Shown here: piece after piece, positions 33,550 through 40,728 of the stretch | Position numbering within the stretch: the first letter of the stretch is position 1 | Layout: each line of letters begins with the position of its first letter | DNA from: Pseudomonadota bacterium | GTDB lineage: Bacteria; Pseudomonadota; Gammaproteobacteria; Pseudomonadales; Pseudohongiellaceae | Reading direction: 5' to 3' | DNA: 43,931 bases | NCBI GenBank assembly: GCA_027592275.1 | Contig: JAQCKF010000027.1 | Coordinates: forward strand, 1 to 43,931 | Position numbers and translations under genes: made by a program | Notes under the pieces: generated by a model | What the model was told of the DNA's origin: nothing | Databases searched by the model: none | What the model saw: only the letters and a program-made list of their open reading frames with translations

Positions 33550-35130
33550 ATGACTGAGAATACACAAGCACAAACCACTGAAATGAAAGGCATTCTCGCC
33601 TGGATCGAAAAGTCTGGAAACAAACTGCCCGATCCGGTCTTCATCTTTCTCTATTGTATTGCCGCTGTTATAGCCATAAGTGTCGTGTCGGCCTTGTTTG
33701 GCGTGTCCGCAGCCCACCCCACGCAGGTGGATGCGGCAGGAAATGCCATTATGATTAGCGCCGAGAGTTTGCTCTCCGCAGGAAATATCCAGCGCTTACT
33801 GGTAGATATGCCGAATACCTTTACCAGTTTCCATCCACTGGGTTATGTACTTGTGGTCATGCTGGGCGCAGGCGTCGCAGAACGCTCAGGTCTCTTTGCA
33901 TCCGCGATGAGTGGCGCCGTTTCCAAGGCTCCCTTATTCCTGCTAACACCAGCGGTTGCACTTATTGGCATGGTGGGCAACCTAGCAGCTGATGCAGCTT
34001 ATGTGGTTTTAATTCCCCTGGCTGGCGTTATCTTCGCCGCTGCCGGTCGCCACCCGATCGCCGGTATAGCCACGGCCTTCGCCGGAGTGTCCGGTGGATT
34101 CTCCGCAAATCTATTACCCGGTCAGCTAGATGCACTCCTATTTGGCATCACTGAGGCTGCCGCCGAAACTATCCAGCCTTCCTGGGATGCGAACATCGCT
34201 GGCAACGCCTATTTCATCATCGCGATGACCTTCGTGTTTCTGCCATCGATCTGGTATGTCACCGACAAAATCATCGAGCCTCGATTGACGCCTATCAAAC
34301 CTGGCGATGCCGAGAGCAGTACCGCCGGCATCATCAAAGATCAGAGCACTACATTGAGCGATAGCGAACGCAAGGGTTTAGCGCGCGCAGGTTACGCTTG
34401 CCTGGGAATCATCGCACTTTGGATCTTCCTAACAATTGGCCCAGGTACTCCGCTTATAAATGAAGCGGCGAATCCAGAGGCCAGACTCACACCGATGTAT
34501 CAATCTCTAGTAGCCGGCTTCTTCTTTCTATTCCTCGCCGCAGGTTGGGCGTATGGGTCGGCTACCGGTACGGTCTCTAATCACCGTGATATCGTGAAGA
34601 TGATGAGTGATGCCATGGCGGACCTCTCTTATTATCTGGTGCTTGCGTTCACTGCCGCTCACTTCGTGGCGATGTTCAACTGGTCGAATCTCGGTCTGAT
34701 TTTTGCTATCAAAGGAGCGGCTGTATTAGAAGGCTCTAGCCTCCCCGATTCCGTCTTGATGGCGCTGATCATTTTATTCGGCGCAACCATTAATCTGTTT
34801 ATAGGTTCCGCCAGCGCTAAATGGGCTCTGCTCGCACCGGTACTCGTGCCGATGCTAATGCTGATTGGAATTAGCCCAGAGATGAGCACCGCTGCCTATC
34901 GTGTGGGTGACGGCGCTACCAACATCATCACACCACTGATGCCTTACTTTCCTCTGATACTCGTGTTCTGCCAACGCTGGCAGAAAGAGTTTGGGCTTGG
35001 ATCTCTGGCCGCGACGATGCTGCCGTATTCTGCATTTTTATTAATCTCAGGACTGGCGCTCACAGTCATCTGGGTAATCTTAGGTTGGCCGCTAGGGCCG
35101 AATGCGCCCGTTGAATTTATCTTACAATAG
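33550..35130 (+). CDS. AbgT family transporter
   Basis: 526 residues with roughly 11-13 membrane helices. The AbgT start (ILAWIEKSGNKLPDPVFIFLY, residues 15-35) and late motif INLFIGSASAKWALLAPVLVPMLM are present. AbgT of E. coli takes up p-aminobenzoyl-glutamate, and MtrF-type relatives export sulfonamides. No abgAB peptidase gene is adjacent, so the substrate is open. It follows the epoxide hydrolase by 73 bp and precedes a TPR protein gene by 80 bp. Confidence 0.88.
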   Translation: MTENTQAQTTEMKGILAWIEKSGNKLPDPVFIFLYCIAAVIAISVVSALFGVSAAHPTQVDAAGNAIMISAESLLSAGNIQRLLVDMPNTFTSFHPLGYVLVVMLGAGVAERSGLFASAMSGAVSKAPLFLLTPAVALIGMVGNLAADAAYVVLIPLAGVIFAAAGRHPIAGIATAFAGVSGGFSANLLPGQLDALLFGITEAAAETIQPSWDANIAGNAYFIIAMTFVFLPSIWYVTDKIIEPRLTPIKPGDAESSTAGIIKDQSTTLSDSERKGLARAGYACLGIIALWIFLTIGPGTPLINEAANPEARLTPMYQSLVAGFFFLFLAAGWAYGSATGTVSNHRDIVKMMSDAMADLSYYLVLAFTAAHFVAMFNWSNLGLIFAIKGAAVLEGSSLPDSVLMALIILFGATINLFIGSASAKWALLAPVLVPMLMLIGISPEMSTAAYRVGDGATNIITPLMPYFPLILVFCQRWQKEFGLGSLAATMLPYSAFLLISGLALTVIWVILGWPLGPNAPVEFILQ

Positions 35131-35210
35131 ATCAATTTGATCGAACAAATTATGGATACACTCTAGCAACTGCCTATTGAATTTAGTGAACTAAGTGGTA
35201 GGAACAAACT

Positions 35211-36794
35211 ATGAACCGACTCTCGACGGCACTAGCCGCCCTATGCTGTTACGGCATCAGCATGAATTGTATCGCTCAGGAAATCGATTATCCCGATTCC
35301 TTTAATGAGCCAATGAGCTTGTTTGATAGCGCGATGGGTGACTTCCATTTCCCTATTTCGTCTGACAACGAAATGGCTCAGGCCTATTTCGACCAGGGGT
35401 TTCAATTGATGTATTCATTCGCTAAAGATGACTCGGCGAGATCATTCCAAGCATCAAACATGGCTGATCCGGATTGTGCGATTTGTTACTGGGGCGAGGC
35501 ATGGAGTTGGGGCTCGTATCTGAATGGTGCAATGACCACCGCGCAAGCTCCGCGCGCCTACAATGCCTTGCAACAAGCCCTAGCTAGGATCGATAGCGCT
35601 ACGGCAAAAGAAGCCGACATGATCCAAGCACTCTCCGTTCGCTACATAGAAGATTTCGATCCAGAGACTCGGCGGATTCAAGATCAGGCCTATGCCGATG
35701 CCATGGGAGAACTCGCCGCGAAGTATCCCGATGATCTAGACATAGCAACGCTCTATGGTGAGTCGTTATTCTTGCTTGAAGAACGTCGCGGCTATCGTGC
35801 ACTAGATAACCCAGACGTGACTCGACTCCACGGCGTACTCCTGGGTGTTCTTGAAAAAGACATACGCCACCCTGGTGCCTGCCATCTACTAGTACATGCC
35901 ACGGAGTCTACGCCCACACCGGAGCTCGCAGCACCCTGCGCGCGATTCTTAGGCAATTCCATTCCCGGCGCCAGCCACATCAATCACATGCCCAGCCACA
36001 CTTGGAACGAAATGGGACTATGGCACGATGCCGTGGTAGCGAATACGCAAGCGTGGCATTCCGATCAGAAGGCTGCAATCGGAGAAGGCTTCGCAATCTA
36101 CCCAACTCACAACCTGACGATGCTTTACTACGCTGCGAGCATGGGCGGAGAAAGCGCCACCGCTGTTCAAGCAGCAAAGGACCTTGCCAAGCTAAACAGC
36201 AACACCTCGATGCATAGCATGGCGCTGATCCGCTTCGGTCGCTTCGATGAAGTCTTGGATATAACCGAGCCGCCTACTGGCGAGATTAATATTAGTATGT
36301 ATGATTTCTCTCACGGCTACGCCGCTCTGAAATCGGGTGACACCGACAAGGCAAGAGACGCCATGCAGTCACTTAAAGAACTAACCGAGACGACAACCGC
36401 GCGATTCCGCTTCCACGCCGGCAAAGATATCGTCGGAGCGCTTGCTGGCATTCTGGAAGGCGAGATAGCCTGGAGTGAAGGGAATATGGAAGCTGCTGCT
36501 GAGGCCTTCCGACTGGCAACTGATTATTACGACAATCTTAATTACGACGAGCCAGAACCCTTGCCCTTTTCTCCACGGCACTGGCTAGGCGCAGCCTATA
36601 TGGAGCTGCAGGCGTATGACAGTGCACTGGAAGTCTATCGTCAGGATCTAAGCGAGCACCCTCATAATATTTGGTCTTTGTTTGGCATACAGCAAGCACT
36701 GAAAATGATGGGCGAATCTGATCCTGTTATCGACAAGGACCTCTTCGAAGCCCTCAGCTATGCGGACATCTGGATGCTTAATACAAAATACTAA
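35211..36794 (+). CDS. Secreted tetratricopeptide-repeat protein
   Basis: 527 residues. A signal peptide covers about residues 1-24 (ending NCIAQ). TPR-like helices follow: QAYFDQGFQLMYSFAKDDSARSFQAS near 60 and others to the C-terminus. A distinctive middle block, ACHLLVHATESTPTPELA with GASHINHMPSHTW (residues about 222-268), is typical of a bacterial TPR subfamily of unknown function with many conserved histidines. It may bind a metal or a partner protein in the periplasm. Last of four same-strand genes starting with the aminotransferase. Confidence 0.75.
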   Translation: MNRLSTALAALCCYGISMNCIAQEIDYPDSFNEPMSLFDSAMGDFHFPISSDNEMAQAYFDQGFQLMYSFAKDDSARSFQASNMADPDCAICYWGEAWSWGSYLNGAMTTAQAPRAYNALQQALARIDSATAKEADMIQALSVRYIEDFDPETRRIQDQAYADAMGELAAKYPDDLDIATLYGESLFLLEERRGYRALDNPDVTRLHGVLLGVLEKDIRHPGACHLLVHATESTPTPELAAPCARFLGNSIPGASHINHMPSHTWNEMGLWHDAVVANTQAWHSDQKAAIGEGFAIYPTHNLTMLYYAASMGGESATAVQAAKDLAKLNSNTSMHSMALIRFGRFDEVLDITEPPTGEINISMYDFSHGYAALKSGDTDKARDAMQSLKELTETTTARFRFHAGKDIVGALAGILEGEIAWSEGNMEAAAEAFRLATDYYDNLNYDEPEPLPFSPRHWLGAAYMELQAYDSALEVYRQDLSEHPHNIWSLFGIQQALKMMGESDPVIDKDLFEALSYADIWMLNTKY

Positions 36795-36836
36795 TCATCC
36801 AATTCCCAATCTGAATTATTACCTGCCTAGAAAGAT

Positions 36837-37754
36837 CTAGAACTTAGCGCGTAATATTACTGGCGGCTCGTCATCTGAAAAATGCGGCTGCACGACGTAC
36901 ACTTCATCTCCTACTACGGCGCCGGTAGTCGACTGTCCTGAGTAACTCGCCATACCAGTCAGCCGTGCGGATCTCCAGCTGTCGTCGCTGCGATACTTAA
37001 CAACCCTACTTCTATTATTCGATACCCCGGCTAAGCTACCGTCGGATGTCCAGACTATGCCATCAACCCCCGTCGCAGGAACATCCAAGTCAATCAACGC
37101 CCAGCGCTGCGGATTGTCGACCGGAACTCTAATAAGCTGCCCGGTCCCCGGTGATGCCAATATTAGGTAGCCTGCAGGATGGTACTCAATACCATTCAAG
37201 CCAAATTCAGCATCCAGCCCAAAATCGATGAGCACACTCGCGCGATAGTATTTATCTACCTTATACACGATCTTCATTCTGCTATCGGTGACATAGGCAA
37301 CTCCAGCTTTACTTACCGCTACATCGTTAGCGAAATGGGCAGCGTCAGCCGGCTTGTCTGGAATACTTGCTGCGAGATCGATCATGGCGAGTTGTTCGCC
37401 CGTAGCTAGGTTATAGATACCCAGCTCGGCCGCTCCGCTGGGGATTTGGGTATTCGAGTTCGCTACATACAAGGTGTCACGTGATTCGTCGACTTCGATA
37501 CCTACCGAGGCATGTAGGTCTGGCGAGGTGATCGCAGGAACAAGTCGGCCACTAGACGTCACCTCATAGATTGTTCCATCGGCGATGGAGCCTGTGAGGA
37601 AACGGTTACGGTTATTGTCATACTCGATGCCTTCGGGAACAAACCCTCCGCGCTGCGCTACAATTCTGTCCGGCGCTAGGCCAGAGGACAATCCGTTGGC
37701 ACAGCCTGTTAATGTAGCTAGCAGAAATACTCCTGCAGTGACTCGCGTATTCAT
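36837..37754 (-). CDS. Lipoprotein with SMP-30/gluconolactonase-like beta-propeller
   Basis: 305 residues. The signal ends in a lipobox, LTGC (C18), so it should be a lipidated periplasmic protein. Propeller-type repeats follow: GGFVPEGIEYDNNRNRFLTGS, GIEVDESRDTLYVANS, ANDVAVSKAGVAYVTDS, LNGIEYHPAGYLILAS and GVDGIVWTSDGSLAGVS. These recall SMP-30-like sugar lactonases and NHL propellers, but I cannot identify catalytic metal ligands with certainty. GGGAG precedes the ATG. A small repeat ORF lies 42 bp upstream on the same strand. Confidence 0.75.
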   Translation of the reverse strand: MNTRVTAGVFLLATLTGCANGLSSGLAPDRIVAQRGGFVPEGIEYDNNRNRFLTGSIADGTIYEVTSSGRLVPAITSPDLHASVGIEVDESRDTLYVANSNTQIPSGAAELGIYNLATGEQLAMIDLAASIPDKPADAAHFANDVAVSKAGVAYVTDSRMKIVYKVDKYYRASVLIDFGLDAEFGLNGIEYHPAGYLILASPGTGQLIRVPVDNPQRWALIDLDVPATGVDGIVWTSDGSLAGVSNNRSRVVKYRSDDSWRSARLTGMASYSGQSTTGAVVGDEVYVVQPHFSDDEPPVILRAKF

Positions 37755-37796
37755 TATTTACTCCCGAAGGTTAATTACTTGATTGACTGCTCACGC

Positions 37797-37895
37797 CTAA
37801 TTACCACAGATAGCGACGCTGATAGCGACGCCCTTAGCGATGCCCTTAGCGATGCTATTAGTGATGCAATTAGCGATGCTCTTAGTGGTGGCCAT
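37797..37895 (-). CDS. Candidate 32-residue repeat peptide upstream of the SMP-30-like gene
   Basis: An ATG at 37893-37895 is preceded by AGGAG with a 9-nt spacer and opens a 32-codon frame ending in TAG. The peptide starts MATTK and is then made of four-residue units of the type SIAN, CITN, SIAK, GIAK, GVAI, SVAI, encoded by a 12-bp tandem repeat. It is small, amphipathic to hydrophobic, with two cysteines. The stop lies 42 bp before the lipoprotein start, so it could be a leader peptide or a separate small protein. No homology can be claimed; chance is possible because the repeat keeps all frames orderly. Confidence 0.4.
   Translation of the reverse strand: MATTKSIANCITNSIAKGIAKGVAISVAICGN
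37811..37894. repeat. 12-bp tandem repeat, seven copies
   Basis: Seven consecutive 12-mers starting TAGCGATG, TAGCGACG, TAGTGATG or TAGTGGTG. Copies differ at one to four positions, mostly C/T, and the right end is the most degenerate. The period is a multiple of three. On the plus strand it reads as LSDA/ISDA units without a start codon; on the minus strand it is the small ORF listed above. Confidence 0.85.
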
Positions 37896-38068
37896 TGTAC
37901 TAAACTCCTATACCAACTCGCCAAGCCCTAATGGAATTCAATGGTGACAAGTTGTGACCATCATGCGCTGCTTCAAGAACTAAAAGAGTGCTTCCCCAAT
38001 TCGAATAGCTTTGGTCTAATCCCTTATCCGCTGCGATAGCAAAACTCTAAACAAGTTGAGAGTCATCT

Positions 38069-38497
38069 GTGATTACTGAGCAAGACCGAAAATCGAATAC
38101 TCGCCACATCCTCGCAGCTGTCATCCTCAGCTTACTCGCCATGGCTGGCAGCTCAGCAATAGCCGCCTCAGCGAGTAGTGCAAGCCCTACTAACACCTGG
38201 AACCTAATAATAGCGTTTTTAGTATTTGCAGCCACAGCAGGTAGTGCCGTGCTGAATATCGCCGCTATTCGGAACTGGGATAGAAATTGGGGGCTGGTCT
38301 CAGGATTTCCGCTACTCTGCTTGCTGCTTTGGGCCGCGCTTATAGTAGTTGCCAAGCAAGTGGATGCTGATGCACACGCGTTGTGGGCACTGGAAATATT
38401 CGCTTGGGCGATGATTAACCTGATCTACATGGTGACGGTGATGACGGCGAAACGCATGTTCGCCAAGCTCGACGGCGAGGGATCCGCCAGCTCCTAG
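38069..38497 (+). CDS. Small membrane protein of unknown function
   Basis: 142 residues from a GTG with GAGAG about 8 nt upstream. Hydrophobic segments at about 13-33, 45-68, 78-95 and 104-123 suggest three or four membrane passes, with a short polar C-terminus. I do not recognise the family. It stands alone between the repeat region and the convergent rhodanese gene. The start is uncertain because no ATG is near. Confidence 0.6.
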   Translation: MITEQDRKSNTRHILAAVILSLLAMAGSSAIAASASSASPTNTWNLIIAFLVFAATAGSAVLNIAAIRNWDRNWGLVSGFPLLCLLLWAALIVVAKQVDADAHALWALEIFAWAMINLIYMVTVMTAKRMFAKLDGEGSASS

Positions 38498-38554
38498 ACT
38501 CTAGTAGTAGCTTGCCTACAATAAGCGCCCTTTGATCCGCTTATTCGGAAAACC

Positions 38555-38884
38555 CTATCCAGCCTCAATCTTATCGGGAAAATTGACTTCCCAGTCGCTG
38601 AAACCACCATCCATACTATAGGCCTCTTCGAAGCCTTGTTCGCCGAAATAGGCAGCCGCCGACTGGCTCATATTGCCGTGATAGCAATACACGAGCAAAG
38701 GCTTGCTGGTATCGGCATTCTCCACAAAAGGTTGCACGTTGCTATTGTCCAGATGTAGCGCGGAGCTAATGTGGCCATTCGCGTAGGACTGCTCGTCCCT
38801 AATATCGATAATCTGCAATCCGTTCTCTGGCGCTGCGTCGAGTAGTGCCCGAGCCTCGCGCACATCAATTCGCTTAAATTCCAT
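38555..38884 (-). CDS. glpE: Single-domain rhodanese, GlpE-like
   Basis: 109 residues from MEFKRIDVREARALL; the frame is open 20 codons further, but this start matches GlpE (108). The catalytic cysteine C67 is in the loop CYHGNMS, the equivalent of Cys65 of E. coli GlpE. It transfers sulfur from thiosulfate to cyanide or thioredoxin in vitro; its cellular role is unsettled. It is divergent from the MerR-cyclase gene, and the operator-like boxes lie just upstream of its predicted promoter. No glp regulon genes are near, so the symbol is by similarity only. Confidence 0.82.
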   Translation of the reverse strand: MEFKRIDVREARALLDAAPENGLQIIDIRDEQSYANGHISSALHLDNSNVQPFVENADTSKPLLVYCYHGNMSQSAAAYFGEQGFEEAYSMDGGFSDWEVNFPDKIEAG

Positions 38885-38965
38885 TTGTAGAGGGCCCTGA
38901 TGATATCTGCTGAAAAGGCGATGATAGCAGTTTCTGCTGCTCACACTGCCAATCCCAGTAAGTTC

Positions 38966-38994
38966 ACTAGAGCCCTGCTTTGCTTAACTGCCAA
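38966..38994 (-). promoter_or_regulatory. Candidate promoter for the rhodanese gene
   Basis: On the minus strand TTGGCA (38989-38994) and TCTAGT (38966-38971) are 17 bp apart. The first TTAGACAG box starts two bases behind the -35, a position where a bound regulator could touch RNA polymerase. Confidence 0.45.
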
Positions 38995-38995
38995 A

Positions 38996-39064
38996 TTAGA
39001 CAGACTAATTAAACAGTGCTTATAGGCTGCCTACTTAGACAGTTGACATGCTTATACTGTTTAA
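38996..39064. promoter_or_regulatory. TTARACAG box array, candidate operator
   Basis: TTAGACAG at 38996-39003, TTAAACAG at 39009-39016 and TTAGACAG at 39035-39042 are direct copies; CTGTTTAA at 39057-39064 is the inverted copy. The third and fourth boxes form a dyad TTAGACAGT-N12-ACTGTTTAA around the -35 and spacer of the MerR-cyclase promoter. A wider inverted repeat pairs 39001-39016 with 39057-39072 at 14 of 16 positions. Confidence 0.65.
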
Positions 39065-39071
39065 TTATACT
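39043..39071 (+). promoter_or_regulatory. Near-consensus sigma70 promoter for the MerR-cyclase gene
   Basis: TTGACA (39043-39048), 17-bp spacer, TATACT (39066-39071): one mismatch from consensus. Transcription would begin near 39078, only about 23 nt before the ATG. The last operator dyad covers both promoter elements, so a bound protein should repress. Confidence 0.75.
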
Positions 39072-39100
39072 GCCGGAATTGTAACTAGAGCGACTACACC

Positions 39101-40693
39101 ATGCTGAACAGCAAGCAACTCATTGAAATTACTGACATTTCTAGAGCAACACTGAACAACTACGTTGCCCTAGGCATCCTCCCTAGCCCTGTAATCAGGA
39201 CGCCGGGAGAGAATGAAGGACGGGCTACGCGGCTTGGCTACTTCGACGATGCGGCTGTACAGCGCATACAGCAAGTGCAGCTACTAAAGAAACGAGGAAT
39301 GAGTATGGCTCAAATCGCAGCAGAACTTAGTGCCTCGTTAGCCCAAGATATGCAGAGCGAGCAAAATACCGCTTCTGTGGCTGGAGCCCCTGAAAAGAGC
39401 GGCAACACTCTTCAGGATACAAGAACTGGAAAGCCATCAGCTTTTTCCTCGGATACAGGGCAAAGCTCGCCCGGCAAATTACTCCCACCAACTCTTAGCC
39501 AGAATCTGTCCTTTGATGGCAGTATCGAAGATTTGCCTGGTCCGGCCTATATGGTCAATAACAACTTCGAGCTGATCTGGTGGAACAACAAAGCTCAACA
39601 TACTTTCTTCAATCACAATGATGACCTACCCGGCGATCTCGAATCCAGAAACCTTCTACAGCTACTATTCGGGACCGAGTCGGCAAGCGATGCTGGCAGA
39701 ATGCGGGACTTACTTATGCCTCACCTCGCAGCGGGAAAGAAACGGCTGAGCCAGCAGGCCCTGATAAAGACCTACTCGGCCCTAGGCGCGAATCAGTTAA
39801 GCATCCTAAAAGACATATATGAGACTACAAAGCCGGTTGGAAAGGAGCCAATGATTCACTTCCCAACTCTGTTGCTGGATGGCAACGGCGAGCTCACGCC
39901 TCACGATCTCTATATATGCTTCTACCGAGAAGGAATGTTCTTCACCTACAGCCCAGTTATTCTAGACGACAACTATCTCCTAGAATTCCTCAGCAAGCGC
40001 AATCAAGTTATCAATGAGCTGCTGAATCAACGCAAGCCTTATCTCACCAATGTCACTGTGATGGTCGCAGATGTGCAGAATTCGATAAAAATTTGCTCGG
40101 AACTGCCCGCGGAGGAATATTTCGAGCTTATCAATAATATTTGGCAGGAAAGCGCGCCGATTTTTCGAAAATACTATGGCACCTACGGCAAGCATGCAGG
40201 CGACGGCATGGTGTATTACTTCTTTCCACAGCCAGACTGTGACTACAAACTTAACGCGATACAGTGCGCTCTAGAATTGCAGGAAATGATGAAGGGAATC
40301 ACGCAAAAATGGCAGGCCCGCAAAGGCTGGTTCAGCGACATATTCCTTAACACCGGACTTAACGAGGGTCAGGAATGGTTCGGCAGTTATCACGCTGGCG
40401 GTCATGTTGAGCTTACTGTTTTAGGCGAGACAATAAACTATGCCTCACGCATAAGTGATTTCGCGAGGAATGGATCGGTCTGGGCTACGAAGAAACTATT
40501 AAATCAGATACCGAAACAGAGTAGAGACAAGATTAATTTCGGGATCTCACGCAAGACCCAAAACAATGAATCGGTATTCGTCGCCGATAGTTACTCTAGC
40601 ACCGGCAATCTAATAGATGAAGGAGGCCAGGCAAGCGACAAATTTAAAGATATCGAAATGATTCCGATAACAGAAATCAGGGCGATGGACTAG
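39101..40693 (+). CDS. MerR-type HTH / class III nucleotide cyclase fusion protein
   Basis: 530 residues. Residues 1-78 are a MerR-like winged helix (ISRATLNNYVALGILPSP, then YFDDAAVQRIQQVQLLKKRGMSMAQIAAEL). A polar linker covers about 80-135. A PAS-like segment follows (IEDLPGPAYMVNNNFELIWWNNKA, about 142-165). The cyclase domain spans about 317-495: metal aspartates D324 (MVADVQNS) and D368 (KHAGDG), purine-contact K364 and T439, and transition-state N446 and R450 (TINYASR). All key residues are present, so it should be active, and Lys with Thr favours ATP. No membrane segment. I infer a DNA-binding cyclase; the boxes upstream suggest it controls its own gene and glpE. Confidence 0.85.
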   Translation: MLNSKQLIEITDISRATLNNYVALGILPSPVIRTPGENEGRATRLGYFDDAAVQRIQQVQLLKKRGMSMAQIAAELSASLAQDMQSEQNTASVAGAPEKSGNTLQDTRTGKPSAFSSDTGQSSPGKLLPPTLSQNLSFDGSIEDLPGPAYMVNNNFELIWWNNKAQHTFFNHNDDLPGDLESRNLLQLLFGTESASDAGRMRDLLMPHLAAGKKRLSQQALIKTYSALGANQLSILKDIYETTKPVGKEPMIHFPTLLLDGNGELTPHDLYICFYREGMFFTYSPVILDDNYLLEFLSKRNQVINELLNQRKPYLTNVTVMVADVQNSIKICSELPAEEYFELINNIWQESAPIFRKYYGTYGKHAGDGMVYYFFPQPDCDYKLNAIQCALELQEMMKGITQKWQARKGWFSDIFLNTGLNEGQEWFGSYHAGGHVELTVLGETINYASRISDFARNGSVWATKKLLNQIPKQSRDKINFGISRKTQNNESVFVADSYSSTGNLIDEGGQASDKFKDIEMIPITEIRAMD

Positions 40694-40728
40694 GCAGCTC
40701 TCGCTTATGTAGTATGAGGTCTGCCTAG
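40690..40728. other. Inverted repeat CTAGGCAG/CTGCCTAG holding both convergent stop codons
   Basis: Perfect 8-bp arms at 40690-40697 and 40721-40728 with a 23-nt loop. The left arm contains the TAG of the cyclase gene, the right arm (minus strand) the TAG of the antiporter gene. Without a T tract it is not a classical terminator, but may protect or end both transcripts. Confidence 0.5.

Noticed and set aside
35130..35142. Palindrome GATCAATTTGATC after the AbgT gene
   Set aside because: AT-rich 13-mer without a T tract; too weak for a terminator and not placed like an operator.
37811..37894. CRISPR array
   Set aside because: Units are 12 bp, contiguous, with no spacers and no cas genes near.
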